NCBI GenBank assembly: GCA_012960035.1
Contig: DUBZ01000102.1
Coordinates: 1-64,000 of the forward strand
From: Myxococcales bacterium
GTDB taxonomy: Bacteria; Myxococcota_A; UBA9160; UBA4427
Length of the DNA stretch: 64,000 nt
Reading direction: 5' to 3'
The notes under the pieces: model-generated
The model's input: only the letters and a program-made list of their open reading frames with translations
What the model was told of the DNA's origin: nothing
The model's database searches: none
In this document: one piece after another, positions 17,362 to 26,041 of the stretch
How the letters are laid out: each line of letters opens with the position of its first letter
How positions within the stretch are numbered: the stretch's first letter is position 1
Made by a program: the position numbers and the translations under genes

Positions 17362-18552
17362 ATGCTCGAAGGACACGCACACCCAGACTTTTGGCGCGTC
17401 GCACGCGGCCTCGAAGACATCATCCCCAAACAAGGCGGCGGAGGCGCTGCGATCTGCGTTTACCATCGCGGCGAAAAGGTCGTCGACATGTGGGGCGGCA
17501 CTCGGGATGAACACGGCGCACCCTGGCAAGAAGACACGATCTCACTTTCTTATTCGACGACCAAGGGTGTCGCTTCGACCTTGATTCACATTCTCGTCGA
17601 CCGCGGCCTCATCGACTACAACGAACCCGTCGCAACGTACTGGCCTGAGTTTTCCGCCAACGGCAAACAGCGCGTCACCGTGCGCCAGCTCATGTGCCAC
17701 GAAGCGGGGATGTACGACATTCGACATTTGATCGACGACGCGGGGCGAATGCTTGACTGGGATCACATGGTTCAAGCGCTCGCGGCTGCTGCACCCGTCC
17801 ACGTCCCCGGAGCCACCCACGGATACCACGGCCTCACATACGGCTGGCTCGTCGGCGAAATCGCCCAACGTGTGACCGGCAAACCCTTCGGCGAGCTTCT
17901 CCAGAGCGAACTCGCCACCCCGCTCGATCTCGACGGCTTGTACGTCGGCGTCCCCGAAGACCAGATGCACCGGCGCGCCCGTTTGATTGTGCCCGCAAGC
18001 CAGAACGATCCGAGCAACTTTGAGCGCACGATGCGCAATGCACGTCGCATCAATCGCGTGCTAAAAGCACTACGCATCCCGATCGATCTTTCGCAGGGGG
18101 CGGCCGCGTTGCTCCCCCCCAACATGCAGGGTCTGGATCTCAACAGCGATGCCGCCACGGCGGCCTGCATGCCCGCACTCAATGGGATGTTTACCGCCAG
18201 GTCCCTCGCGAAACTCTACGCGGTACTGGCCAACGGGGGGTCCCTTCACGGAACTCAGTTGATCTCTGCAGAGACCCTTCACACTGCGACTCGAGTCCAG
18301 AACCGAACCATGGGACGTGTGATTCCGGTCCCGATGCATTGGCGCCTCGGCTATCACCGGGTCGGAACGATCGGCCCCAAGACGCCGAACGCATTTGGTC
18401 ATTCGGGTTATGGAGGTTCGGGAGCTTGGGCCGACCCCGATCGAAATCTCGCGATCGGGCTTACGTTGAATAGCGGTCTGGGCACACCGTTCGGCGACCT
18501 TCGCGTCGTGCGTCTCGGCACTGCGGCATGCAAAGCCGCCGAGCGACGTTGA
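17362..18552 (+). CDS. Serine beta-lactamase-family hydrolase (esterase EstB-type)
   Basis: 396 residues of the class C beta-lactamase/DD-peptidase/EstB fold. The nucleophile motif is S65-T-T-K68 (SYSTTKG), with Tyr in GYHGLTYGW (about 155-160) and the third motif region FGHSGYGGSGAWADP near 350. Such proteins in catabolic regions are usually esterases acting on small or medium esters. ATG 17362 has AAAGGAAA upstream; a longer frame from 17182 overlaps the P450 remnant and is rejected. No signal peptide, so cytoplasmic. The relationship to the gene at 34607 is distant. Confidence 0.85.
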   Translation: MLEGHAHPDFWRVARGLEDIIPKQGGGGAAICVYHRGEKVVDMWGGTRDEHGAPWQEDTISLSYSTTKGVASTLIHILVDRGLIDYNEPVATYWPEFSANGKQRVTVRQLMCHEAGMYDIRHLIDDAGRMLDWDHMVQALAAAAPVHVPGATHGYHGLTYGWLVGEIAQRVTGKPFGELLQSELATPLDLDGLYVGVPEDQMHRRARLIVPASQNDPSNFERTMRNARRINRVLKALRIPIDLSQGAAALLPPNMQGLDLNSDAATAACMPALNGMFTARSLAKLYAVLANGGSLHGTQLISAETLHTATRVQNRTMGRVIPVPMHWRLGYHRVGTIGPKTPNAFGHSGYGGSGAWADPDRNLAIGLTLNSGLGTPFGDLRVVRLGTAACKAAERR

Positions 18553-18882
18553 GCCATTGAACGAGAGCCCATAGCTTCAGGCCCTGCTCGCCCTTGTTGG
18601 AGTGGGCGTGTTTACGTTGGTCTGGATTGGACTCGCTGCGAGTGTTCGCAAGATCAGTCAGCGACAACACAACGCACCTTCGTTCAACGTTCTCTTGAAC
18701 GCGGCCCACAAGGGTCGCTTTGCGGGCTCGTCGGCCCACGATGTCAACACAACCTTGAACCCAATGCCGAAACACGACACACCGTAAGCCGCGAACCCGC
18801 CTATACTCACAGTTTTCAACCAACCCTCGCATCGACGAGACAAGGACCGAAACGCCTTGTCGCAACGAAAACAGGAGCCTCG
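18553..18882. other. Intergenic region without recognised gene
   Basis: About 330 bp. A 61-codon frame (18602-18787) is the best on the plus strand and has no family or ribosome binding site. The last 60 bp hold the leader of the LLM gene, with AGGAG six bases before ATG 18883. Confidence 0.4.
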
Positions 18883-19827
18883 ATGAAGCCATTTCGATTC
18901 GGCGTGCAGGCCGCTCAACTTCCCGCGGACACTTGGCAGGACGCGGCACGACGTATCGAATCGCTCGGGTTTTCAACGCTATTTATTCCGGATCACTTCT
19001 CCACCCAATGGGACCCGATGACCGCTCTTCCGGCGATCGCCGCGGCGACTACAACGCTCAACGTGGGCTCCCTCGTTTACGACATCGACTACCGACACCC
19101 GGTCATCTACGCGAAGGCGGCCGCGACGCTGCACCAGATGTCCGGTGGGCGCTTTGAGTTCGGGATCGGTGCCGGCTGGATGGAGACCGACTACGTAGAA
19201 GCGGGCATGAAGTACGACCGCCCCGGCGTCCGCATCAGCCGGCTCGAGGAAGGGCTCGAGGTAATTCGTTCGATGTGGAAGAACGAGCGGACGAGCTTTA
19301 AGGGCGAGCATTACCAGATCGACAACATCGCCCAGGCTACTCCGCTGAAAGATGGCGAGAGCCCGAAGATCTTGATCGGGGGTGGCGGCAAACGCTTGTT
19401 GACCCTCGCGGGCAGGGTCGCCGACATTGTTGGCGTCAACCCCGCACTCCCGGAAGGCAAAGTCACCAGCGCAACACCCGCGGACTCTTCCCCCGAGCGC
19501 ATTCGAGAAAAGGTGTCTTGGGTTCGCAACGGAGCCAAAGCCGCCGGGCGCAATCCCGACGACATCGAATTCAACGCCCTCACCTTTGTCACGGCCATCA
19601 CCGACGACCCGATGCCTCTTCGCGAGAGACTCGCGAAGAGCAGTGGCATGACCCCGGACCAAGTCGCCGACTGCCCGCTGTTCTTGACAGGTTCGGCGAA
19701 CGAGATCCGTGAGCGCCTGATTCGAAGGCGCGAAGAAACAGGCATTAGTTATACAGTGATCCAGGCAGGTGACGACGCACTGCTTGAAAACTTCGCCAAG
19801 GAAGTCATCGTCCCCCTCAATCGCTAG
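18883..19827 (+). CDS. LLM-class, probably F420-dependent oxidoreductase
   Basis: 314 residues of the luciferase-like monooxygenase TIM barrel. Family segments: FGVQAAQL at the start, IPDHF at about 45, TTLNVGSLVYDIDYRHPV, GRFEFGIGAGWMETDY (about 94-109) and PKILIGGGGKRLLTLAGRVADIVGV near 180-205. The pattern is closest to the TIGR03621-like F420-dependent group common in mycobacteria. It reduces or oxidises an organic substrate by hydride transfer with F420 (or FMN). The next gene, 39 bp downstream, is another LLM protein and the two are probably cotranscribed. Confidence 0.85.
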   Translation: MKPFRFGVQAAQLPADTWQDAARRIESLGFSTLFIPDHFSTQWDPMTALPAIAAATTTLNVGSLVYDIDYRHPVIYAKAAATLHQMSGGRFEFGIGAGWMETDYVEAGMKYDRPGVRISRLEEGLEVIRSMWKNERTSFKGEHYQIDNIAQATPLKDGESPKILIGGGGKRLLTLAGRVADIVGVNPALPEGKVTSATPADSSPERIREKVSWVRNGAKAAGRNPDDIEFNALTFVTAITDDPMPLRERLAKSSGMTPDQVADCPLFLTGSANEIRERLIRRREETGISYTVIQAGDDALLENFAKEVIVPLNR

Positions 19828-19866
19828 CCCGCTCGGCAAGCGAATATTCAGCAAGGAAACATCACC

Positions 19867-20778
19867 ATGCGAATTGGCATCAATGCTTCGGGGATGCTCG
19901 GCAACCCGGACTTAAAACGACTCGAAACCCAAGCGCGAACTGCTGCCGAACAAGGCTTCGCTTCTTTTTGGCTCGCCCAGGCGACCACCATCGACGCATT
20001 GACGGTGATCACAGCACTTGGCCGCAGTGTCCCCAACATCGAGTTTGGGACCGCGGTCATCCCCACGTACCCACGCCATCCAACGACGCTTGCCGGCCAA
20101 GCCATGACGACTCAGGCCATCATCAACGGTCGCCTCACCCTGGGCATCGGCCTTTCTCACAAACCGATGATCGAGGGCCTCTATGGCATGAGTTTCGACA
20201 AGCCCATTCGCCACATGCGCGAATACTTGTCGATCTTGATGCCGATGATCAACCAAGGCGAAGCCAATTTCGATGGCGAAACACTCACTGGGCACGGCGC
20301 GATCACCATGCCCCAGGACACGACGCCATGTCCCGTCCTGGTCGCCGCACTGGGTCCACAAATGCTTCGCCTTGCGGGGACCCACACATCGGGCAGTGTG
20401 CTGTGGATGGTGGGCGAGAAGACGATCAAAGATCACATCGCGCCGCGCGTATGTGAGGCCGCCGCGAAGGCGGGACGCCCGACACCGAGAGTCGTTGCGA
20501 GCTTGCCAGTTTGTGTAACCGACGATACAGCGTCGACGCATTCCCGCGCGAGCAAGGCCTTCGCGATGTATGGCCAGTTGCCGTCCTATCGCGCGATGCT
20601 CGACCGCGAAGGCTCGGCGGGCCCAGCCGACGTGAGCATCATCGGCAGCGAGGCACAGGTGAAGGACCGCCTGAGTGCGATCGCCGAAGCGGGTGCGACC
20701 GAGTTTTCTGCAGTCGAGTTTTGCAAAAACGACGATGAACGAAATCGCACTCGCGAAGTGCTTCGTTCATTTATCTAG
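19867..20778 (+). CDS. LLM-class, probably F420-dependent oxidoreductase
   Basis: 303 residues, same fold as its upstream neighbour but from a different subgroup (MRIGINASG start, GRLTLGIGLSHKP, PVLVAALGPQMLRLAG, ADVSIIGSEAQVKDRL). The subgroup resembles the TIGR03564-type F420 enzymes. AAGGA precedes the ATG by nine bases. Likely cotranscribed with the gene at 18883 and followed by an MFS transporter. Confidence 0.85.
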   Translation: MRIGINASGMLGNPDLKRLETQARTAAEQGFASFWLAQATTIDALTVITALGRSVPNIEFGTAVIPTYPRHPTTLAGQAMTTQAIINGRLTLGIGLSHKPMIEGLYGMSFDKPIRHMREYLSILMPMINQGEANFDGETLTGHGAITMPQDTTPCPVLVAALGPQMLRLAGTHTSGSVLWMVGEKTIKDHIAPRVCEAAAKAGRPTPRVVASLPVCVTDDTASTHSRASKAFAMYGQLPSYRAMLDREGSAGPADVSIIGSEAQVKDRLSAIAEAGATEFSAVEFCKNDDERNRTREVLRSFI

Positions 20779-20856
20779 ACGCTCACCCCAAAACGAACAC
20801 GGCCGATGATGCGCTGCGTCCTGAAACGATTGCGCAGAGTCTGGGAGAAAGTCCAA

Positions 20857-22077
20857 GTGTCCAAAGCCTGGCTGATGGTGGCAATCACCTTCCTCACGCA
20901 GTTTCTCGCGATGGGGTTCACGTTCTATTCCCTTGGGATCGTCTACGAACCCATGGAACAAGAGTTCGAAGTCAACCGGGCAACGCTCATGATGCTTCCC
21001 ACCGCCATGAGCGTCGGTGGCATGCTCATGGCGCCGTTTCTCGGCAAATGGGCAGGCAAAGGTTCCATTCGAAACATGATGTGCCTGGGATGCCTTGCGA
21101 TGGGCGTCGGCTTCCTGCTTTCGACCCAAGTGACAGAGCTCTGGCAGCTCATTGCCATCTTCGGGACCTGCATGACGTTCGCGGCGGGGACGATGGGCGG
21201 TGTGACCACGCAAGCACTCGTCGTCAATTGGTTTCAAGAAAATCGAACCATGGCGCTTGGCATCTCGATGATGGGGATGTCTTTGTCGGGTGCGGTGATG
21301 GCTCCGGTCGCAAATTCGATCGTCAGTAGCGATGGGTGGCGTGAAGCGTATGAACTCTTTGGCTATGTCACACTGGCCGCGATCCCACTTGTCTGGTTTA
21401 CCGTTGTCGGACGGCCGAGCGAGTTGCCGTCATCAAACTCCAAAACAGTCCACGACGGCATGCACCTGTCAGCCGCCCCAGACGACTTTTCGATGCGCGA
21501 TGGACTGAAAGAAAGAAATCTGTGGATCATCGCCATCGTATGTGGGCTTTCGTTCATGGCGACGACGGCTCTGCTGAACAACATCATCCTCCATGCCACC
21601 GGCGAAGGAATGGACAAGGCCGACGCGGCGTTTCTAGTTTCCATGCTGGCGATCGGAGCGGCCGCGGGAAAACTCGTCTTTGGCTGGGCCGCAAATCGCT
21701 TCGGAGAACAGCGGAGTCTGATGGTCGCGATTGCGGCGCAGACGATCGGAATCTCGATTTTGTTGGTCGACATCCCCTATGCGGCTTTGCTTAGTTCTTG
21801 CCTCGTACTCGGGGTCGGCCTCGGTGGCGTCATGCCACTGGGTGCAGCATTGCTCGCGCGGGCATTCGGCCCGGCGAAGTTCGGCCCCATGATGGGCCTC
21901 ATGGCGCCGATCATGATTCCATTTCAAGCGACGGGGCCACCAGCAGCCGCAGCGGTGTACGACTCCACGGGCAGCTACGACATCGCCTGGATGGGCTTGG
22001 TCGTCGTGACATTCATTGCCCTCGGTCTGCTGACCCTTCTCAGGATTCCAGCGAACAAAGAGCCAGCAGCGACATAG
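20857..22077 (+). CDS. MFS transporter (monocarboxylate/OFA-like)
   Basis: A 12-helix transporter of 406 residues from the GTG at 20857, which has GGGAGAAAG upstream and gives the usual short N-terminus before helix 1; an ATG at 20806 would add 17 polar residues. Features such as VVNWFQENRTMALGISMMGM resemble MCT/OFA-type carboxylate carriers (the WFxxRRGLAxGI motif). In this context it may import an organic acid degraded by nearby enzymes. It converges with the esterase at 22111. Confidence 0.8.
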   Translation: MSKAWLMVAITFLTQFLAMGFTFYSLGIVYEPMEQEFEVNRATLMMLPTAMSVGGMLMAPFLGKWAGKGSIRNMMCLGCLAMGVGFLLSTQVTELWQLIAIFGTCMTFAAGTMGGVTTQALVVNWFQENRTMALGISMMGMSLSGAVMAPVANSIVSSDGWREAYELFGYVTLAAIPLVWFTVVGRPSELPSSNSKTVHDGMHLSAAPDDFSMRDGLKERNLWIIAIVCGLSFMATTALLNNIILHATGEGMDKADAAFLVSMLAIGAAAGKLVFGWAANRFGEQRSLMVAIAAQTIGISILLVDIPYAALLSSCLVLGVGLGGVMPLGAALLARAFGPAKFGPMMGLMAPIMIPFQATGPPAAAAVYDSTGSYDIAWMGLVVVTFIALGLLTLLRIPANKEPAAT

Positions 22078-22110
22078 CCCGCAGCACGTCACGAGAATGA
22101 GCGCGCAAGT

Positions 22111-23055
22111 TCATACTTTACGCGCGAGCACCGCAAGCACTTCTTCCGCATTTCGCTTCGAGGCGTCGGCGTTGGGCAACAAAGCCGAGCCGTGGAACGT
22201 GCCCGCATACGCATGCAGTTCCACCGAGACGCCCGCCTGCATCATCCCAAGCGCGTAAAGAATCCCTTCGTCACGCAGAGGATCGAATTCCATCGTCGAT
22301 ACATACGCGGGCGGCAACCCCGTCAGGTCCGTTTCGCGAGACGGTGCTGCATAGGGCGAGACTTCGCCTTTAGGGTCGGGCCCCAAGTAGTGACGCCAAC
22401 TCCATTCGGCATTGGGTCGGTTCCAAAGCGGCGTGTCGGTGAACTGTTTCATCGACGGAGTTTCGAGACGGTCGTCAAGTTCGGGAATCTCAAGCAGCTG
22501 AAAGCAAAGCTTCGGGCCCCCTCGATCGCGCGCCATCAGCACACATGCAGCGGCAAGACCTCCGCCTGCGCTCTGCCCCGCAATCGCAAGACGCTCCGGA
22601 TCAAAACCCAGTGCCTCAGCTTGGCTCGCGGTCCAAGAAAGCGCGGCGTAACAATCTTCAACACCGGCCGGGAACGGATCTTCCGGTGCCAAGCGGTAGT
22701 CCGTTGAAACCACGATGGCACCGAGTTCACCACACACCCGTTGGCACCATGGGTCCATCATCTCGAGGTTGCCAGTTAAGAAACCGCCGCCATGAATTTC
22801 AAACACGCACGGTCGTGGCTCGGTGGCGGCCGCCTTTGGGCGGTAAACGCGAAGGGCCACCTCGGGTGCACCTTCAGGCCCGGGCACCATGTGGTCTTCG
22901 ACCACAACGTCGTCCCGCGGTGGCGGAACCTTCGCAAACATTTCGTAGCGCGATTCGCGCGCGGCTTGGACTTTTTCCACCGTCGAAAAATCGGCCACGG
23001 TGGGCAGGATGGCGATCAAGTCTTTGAAATCGGGGTCGTAGTTTCTCTCAGTCAT
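22111..23055 (-). CDS. Alpha/beta hydrolase, HSL/Aes esterase family
   Basis: 314 residues of the hormone-sensitive-lipase esterase family. The oxyanion motif is HGGGF (FEIHGGGFLTG, about 88-98), the nucleophile GQSAGGG (about 163-169), the acid in the EFDPLRDEG segment (about 257) and the histidine in GTFHGS (about 288). YRLAPEDPFPAGVED is the typical segment between. It hydrolyses carboxyl esters. It is divergent from the second HSL esterase at 23204, with 148 bp between that must hold both promoters. Confidence 0.88.
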   Translation of the reverse strand: MTERNYDPDFKDLIAILPTVADFSTVEKVQAARESRYEMFAKVPPPRDDVVVEDHMVPGPEGAPEVALRVYRPKAAATEPRPCVFEIHGGGFLTGNLEMMDPWCQRVCGELGAIVVSTDYRLAPEDPFPAGVEDCYAALSWTASQAEALGFDPERLAIAGQSAGGGLAAACVLMARDRGGPKLCFQLLEIPELDDRLETPSMKQFTDTPLWNRPNAEWSWRHYLGPDPKGEVSPYAAPSRETDLTGLPPAYVSTMEFDPLRDEGILYALGMMQAGVSVELHAYAGTFHGSALLPNADASKRNAEEVLAVLARKV

Positions 23056-23203
23056 AGACCCAGATTAGACAAAACTCGCATGCGCGTCAGTCGACATGTG
23101 CGTGTGATAGGATCGATTTATATGATTAGTGGCTTGGAACTCAACCACGCCGGACAACATCTTACCCTCATTCATGAACAACAACGTTCGATCGGAGGTT
23201 TCC

Positions 23204-24100
23204 GTGCCGAGTGACGCTCACAATTCAGTGGTTAGTGCCCTGCGCGCCAATGCCGCTCTCGGCTCGGGGGACGAGTTCGACATTGCCGTCGCCCGTGCGG
23301 GCCTCGAAGCGATGACGGGGGACACAGTGCTCCCCGAGGGCACCGAATGCGAAACGATCAGCATTGGCGGCATCAAGACCGAATGGATCCGCGTTCCAAA
23401 TTCGGACGCAACCAAGGTCGTGCTTTATCTCCATGGCGGTGGCTATGCACTGGGCTCGATCGACACCCACAGAGGCCTCGGCGCGCGAATCGCCGAAGCG
23501 TCGGGATGCGTCGTGCTCATGCCCGACTATCGCCTCGCACCAGAGACGCCCTTCCCCGGCGCAGTCGAAGACGGCACCGCTGCGTATCTCTTCTTGCTCG
23601 AACAAGGCATCAAAGCCGAGAGCATTGCGATCGGCGGAGACTCGGCCGGCGGCGGGCTCACCTTTGCAACCCTCGTCAATCTCCGCGATCAAGGTCACCC
23701 ACTTCCCGCAGCGGCTTTCACCCTATCGCCTTGGGTCGACATGGAAGGCCTCGGCGATTCGATGGAATCTCGCGCGGCCGCGGACCCGATGATTCAAAAG
23801 GACGGGCTCGCACGTTTCGCGCAAATGTATCTCGGTGACGCGGATCCACGATCGCCTCTCGCCGCGCCGTTATACGCCGATGTCTCTGGGCTCCCGCCCA
23901 CATTGATCCAGGTCGGCACCGCCGAAGTATTGCTCGACGACGCGGTCCGCATAGAAGCGCGCTTGCGCGAGAGCGGAGGCAGCGTGGTACTTGAGCAGTA
24001 CGAAGACTTGATCCACGTCTTTCAGGCGTTCGCACCAATCGTGCCGGAATCGGTTGAAGCGATCGGGAAGATAGGCGCCTTCGTAAAGAGCCATCTCTAG
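23204..24100 (+). CDS. Alpha/beta hydrolase, HSL esterase family
   Basis: 298 residues with HGGGY (LYLHGGGYALGS), the YRLAPETPFPGAVEDG segment, nucleophile GDSAGGG, acid in VGTAEVLLDD and histidine in YEDLIHVFQ. The GTG at 23204 is chosen because GGAGG lies five bases upstream; ATG 23174 and an earlier start remain possible. It is paired head-to-head with a paralogous esterase and followed by the His-rich exported protein. Confidence 0.88.
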   Translation: MPSDAHNSVVSALRANAALGSGDEFDIAVARAGLEAMTGDTVLPEGTECETISIGGIKTEWIRVPNSDATKVVLYLHGGGYALGSIDTHRGLGARIAEASGCVVLMPDYRLAPETPFPGAVEDGTAAYLFLLEQGIKAESIAIGGDSAGGGLTFATLVNLRDQGHPLPAAAFTLSPWVDMEGLGDSMESRAAADPMIQKDGLARFAQMYLGDADPRSPLAAPLYADVSGLPPTLIQVGTAEVLLDDAVRIEARLRESGGSVVLEQYEDLIHVFQAFAPIVPESVEAIGKIGAFVKSHL

Positions 24101-24147
24101 AACGAAGACTTTGAATCGTCTTCGATAATCGAAAGGTAAAACCATCC

Positions 24148-24660
24148 ATGAAACAGCTGACCTTGTTTGTAGGAATCGTGCTCATTTCCCTGGGCAACGT
24201 CGCATTCGCAGAAGAAGAAAAAGCGGAATCGACAGAAGCCCCGGTGACGTTGGGGGCAGAAGACCTGGACATGAGTCGCGAAGCCCTTGGCGACGAAAAA
24301 GTCGTTGATTCCAAAGAAAAGGAAAACGCAGGGAAACATCATCACAAACGGCATCATGCCGGCGAACATCCGGAGACTTGCAGCGAGAAAGAATGCACCG
24401 AATCTGAATGCAAGCATCATTCGAAGCACGACGACGAGCACAAGGCTGGCGAGCACAAAGCAGGCAAGCACGCCGAATGTGGAGAGACCTGCAAAGCGCA
24501 CCACCACGGAAAGCGACATGGTAAGGACCACGGCAAGCGACACGGGAAGGGCCCGCGATACCACTATGATTCTTGCGTCGACACCGCGACCGCGGGCGGA
24601 AGCAACAAAGACGAAGCGTCCCGAGTCTGCCGCTCTCTTTTTCCAGCCAAAGACTCTTAA
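24148..24660 (+). CDS. Exported His/Cys/Lys-rich protein, probable metal binder
   Basis: 170 residues with a clear Sec signal peptide (cleavage near NVAFA-EE, residue 21). The mature part is very hydrophilic. Histidine clusters (GKHHHKRHHAGEH, then HHHGKRHGKDHGKRHGKG) alternate with Cys-containing segments (CSEKECTESECKHH, CGETCKAHHH). The C-terminal 40 residues (YHYDSCVDTATAGGSNKDEA) are not repetitive and carry two Cys. This fits periplasmic binding or buffering of Ni, Zn, Cu or Co ions. I know no named family. AAGG precedes the ATG. There are no metal transporter genes nearby. Confidence 0.75.
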   Translation: MKQLTLFVGIVLISLGNVAFAEEEKAESTEAPVTLGAEDLDMSREALGDEKVVDSKEKENAGKHHHKRHHAGEHPETCSEKECTESECKHHSKHDDEHKAGEHKAGKHAECGETCKAHHHGKRHGKDHGKRHGKGPRYHYDSCVDTATAGGSNKDEASRVCRSLFPAKDS

Positions 24661-24709
24661 TCACTCACATCAACAGTGAGCCCAAACTCATGGATATAGC
24701 GCCACTTTC

Positions 24710-26041
24710 ATGCTGACTCGCGGTGATGGACCCGTCTGTGTCATCGGTGCGGGTCCCAGTGGCCTCGCCGTCTGTAAGGCACTCAAGCAGGCAGCGATCC
24801 CCTTCGTTTGCTTCGAAGCGGGACGTAGCGTGGGCGGCATCTGGGACGTCGAAGGTGGACACGGAGGCGGCTACCGCTCCCTGCACACCAACACGTCCAA
24901 AGCGAAGATGGCGTTTTCGGACTTCCCCTTCCCCGAAGAAATCCCGCTGTTTCCAAGCCACGTGGACATGCTCGCGTATTTCAACGCATACGTGGATCGC
25001 TTCGAGCTGCGTGATCATATTCGGCTCAACTCACGCGTCGATTCTGCGGAGCCGACGTCGAATGGACGCTGGACAATCCGCACTCACGACGAGACCGAGG
25101 CTGGCGACGAAGCAACCTTCTCTGCATGCATCGTCTCAACCGGCCAGTACGAAACCATGCGTTGGCCGAAGCCCATGCCACCGGGCGACTTCGCCGGCGA
25201 CGTGATGCATGCGTCCGACTACCTAGACCCGCAAACACCGATCGACTGCCGCGGCAAGCGCGTGCTGGTCGTCGGGCTTGGAGCGAGTGCGGCCGAGATC
25301 GCGACTGAACTTGCCAGCGGCGAGGATGGTGCGGCCATTGCGGCACAGACGCTGATCTCGGCGAGGTCGGGACGATATGTCATGCCCAAGTATGTCGGCG
25401 GCGTGCCCCTCGATTCGAACGCGGCGCATGCCTCGGACGAACTCCCCGAGGCTGCCCGGGTTCTTCCCCCCGACGAACGACTAAAGATGGCCCGAACCTT
25501 AATTGGCGCCGCACTTGGAAGCGTGCAACGCGACGTTGGCCAACCCAGCGACTGGGGCCTTCCCAACCCCGAGTTCCCACCCTGGGGCGAGCGCCCGACA
25601 CTTTCTGATGGCTTCATTCCGGCACTCACCGAAGGTCGCGTGCAAACACGAGGCGCCATCGAGGGCTTTGACGGAAGCAAAGTGAAGTATGTCGACGGTT
25701 CCAATGACGAAGTGGATGTGGTCATCTACGCCACCGGCTACGAGCTTCGTTTTCCTTTTCTACGTGATGAAGTACTCGGGCGTGAAGCACGGGATCTCGC
25801 GCTCTATCGCCGAGTCGTTCATCCGAGCCAGTCCAACTTATACTTTGTCGGTTTTACACGCGTACTCTGTTCGCTCTGGCCGCTGTCTGAACAACAGGCC
25901 ATCTGGCTCGCACAGGTTCTCAAGGGAAGTTTCGACCTCCCCGAGGCCACCGTACAGACGAAGGAAGCGATTCAGGTTTCAAAGGAAACGCCGGTCTTCT
26001 GCAATCTGACGGTCCACGAACTTCGCGAAGACGCGCGCTAG
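24710..26041 (+). CDS. Flavin-containing monooxygenase (FMO-type)
   Basis: 443 residues with the FAD site VIGAGPSGLAVCKAL (about 8-22), the FMO fingerprint F-x-G-x3-H-x3-Y as FAGDVMHASDY (about 162-172), the NADP site VLVVGLGASAAEIA (about 185-198) and the ATGY segment (VVIYATGYELRFP). FMOs use NADPH and oxygen to oxygenate soft nucleophiles or carry out Baeyer-Villiger reactions. No good ribosome binding site is visible before the ATG. Its last bases overlap the convergent sulfatase gene by 4 bp. Confidence 0.87.
   Translation: MLTRGDGPVCVIGAGPSGLAVCKALKQAAIPFVCFEAGRSVGGIWDVEGGHGGGYRSLHTNTSKAKMAFSDFPFPEEIPLFPSHVDMLAYFNAYVDRFELRDHIRLNSRVDSAEPTSNGRWTIRTHDETEAGDEATFSACIVSTGQYETMRWPKPMPPGDFAGDVMHASDYLDPQTPIDCRGKRVLVVGLGASAAEIATELASGEDGAAIAAQTLISARSGRYVMPKYVGGVPLDSNAAHASDELPEAARVLPPDERLKMARTLIGAALGSVQRDVGQPSDWGLPNPEFPPWGERPTLSDGFIPALTEGRVQTRGAIEGFDGSKVKYVDGSNDEVDVVIYATGYELRFPFLRDEVLGREARDLALYRRVVHPSQSNLYFVGFTRVLCSLWPLSEQQAIWLAQVLKGSFDLPEATVQTKEAIQVSKETPVFCNLTVHELREDAR

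Noticed and set aside
17362..18552. Beta-lactamase resistance gene
   Set aside because: SxxK alone is shared with esterases; there is no signal peptide and the neighbours are catabolic.
18602..18787. 61-codon ORF in the gap before the LLM gene
   Set aside because: No ribosome binding site, family or conserved feature.
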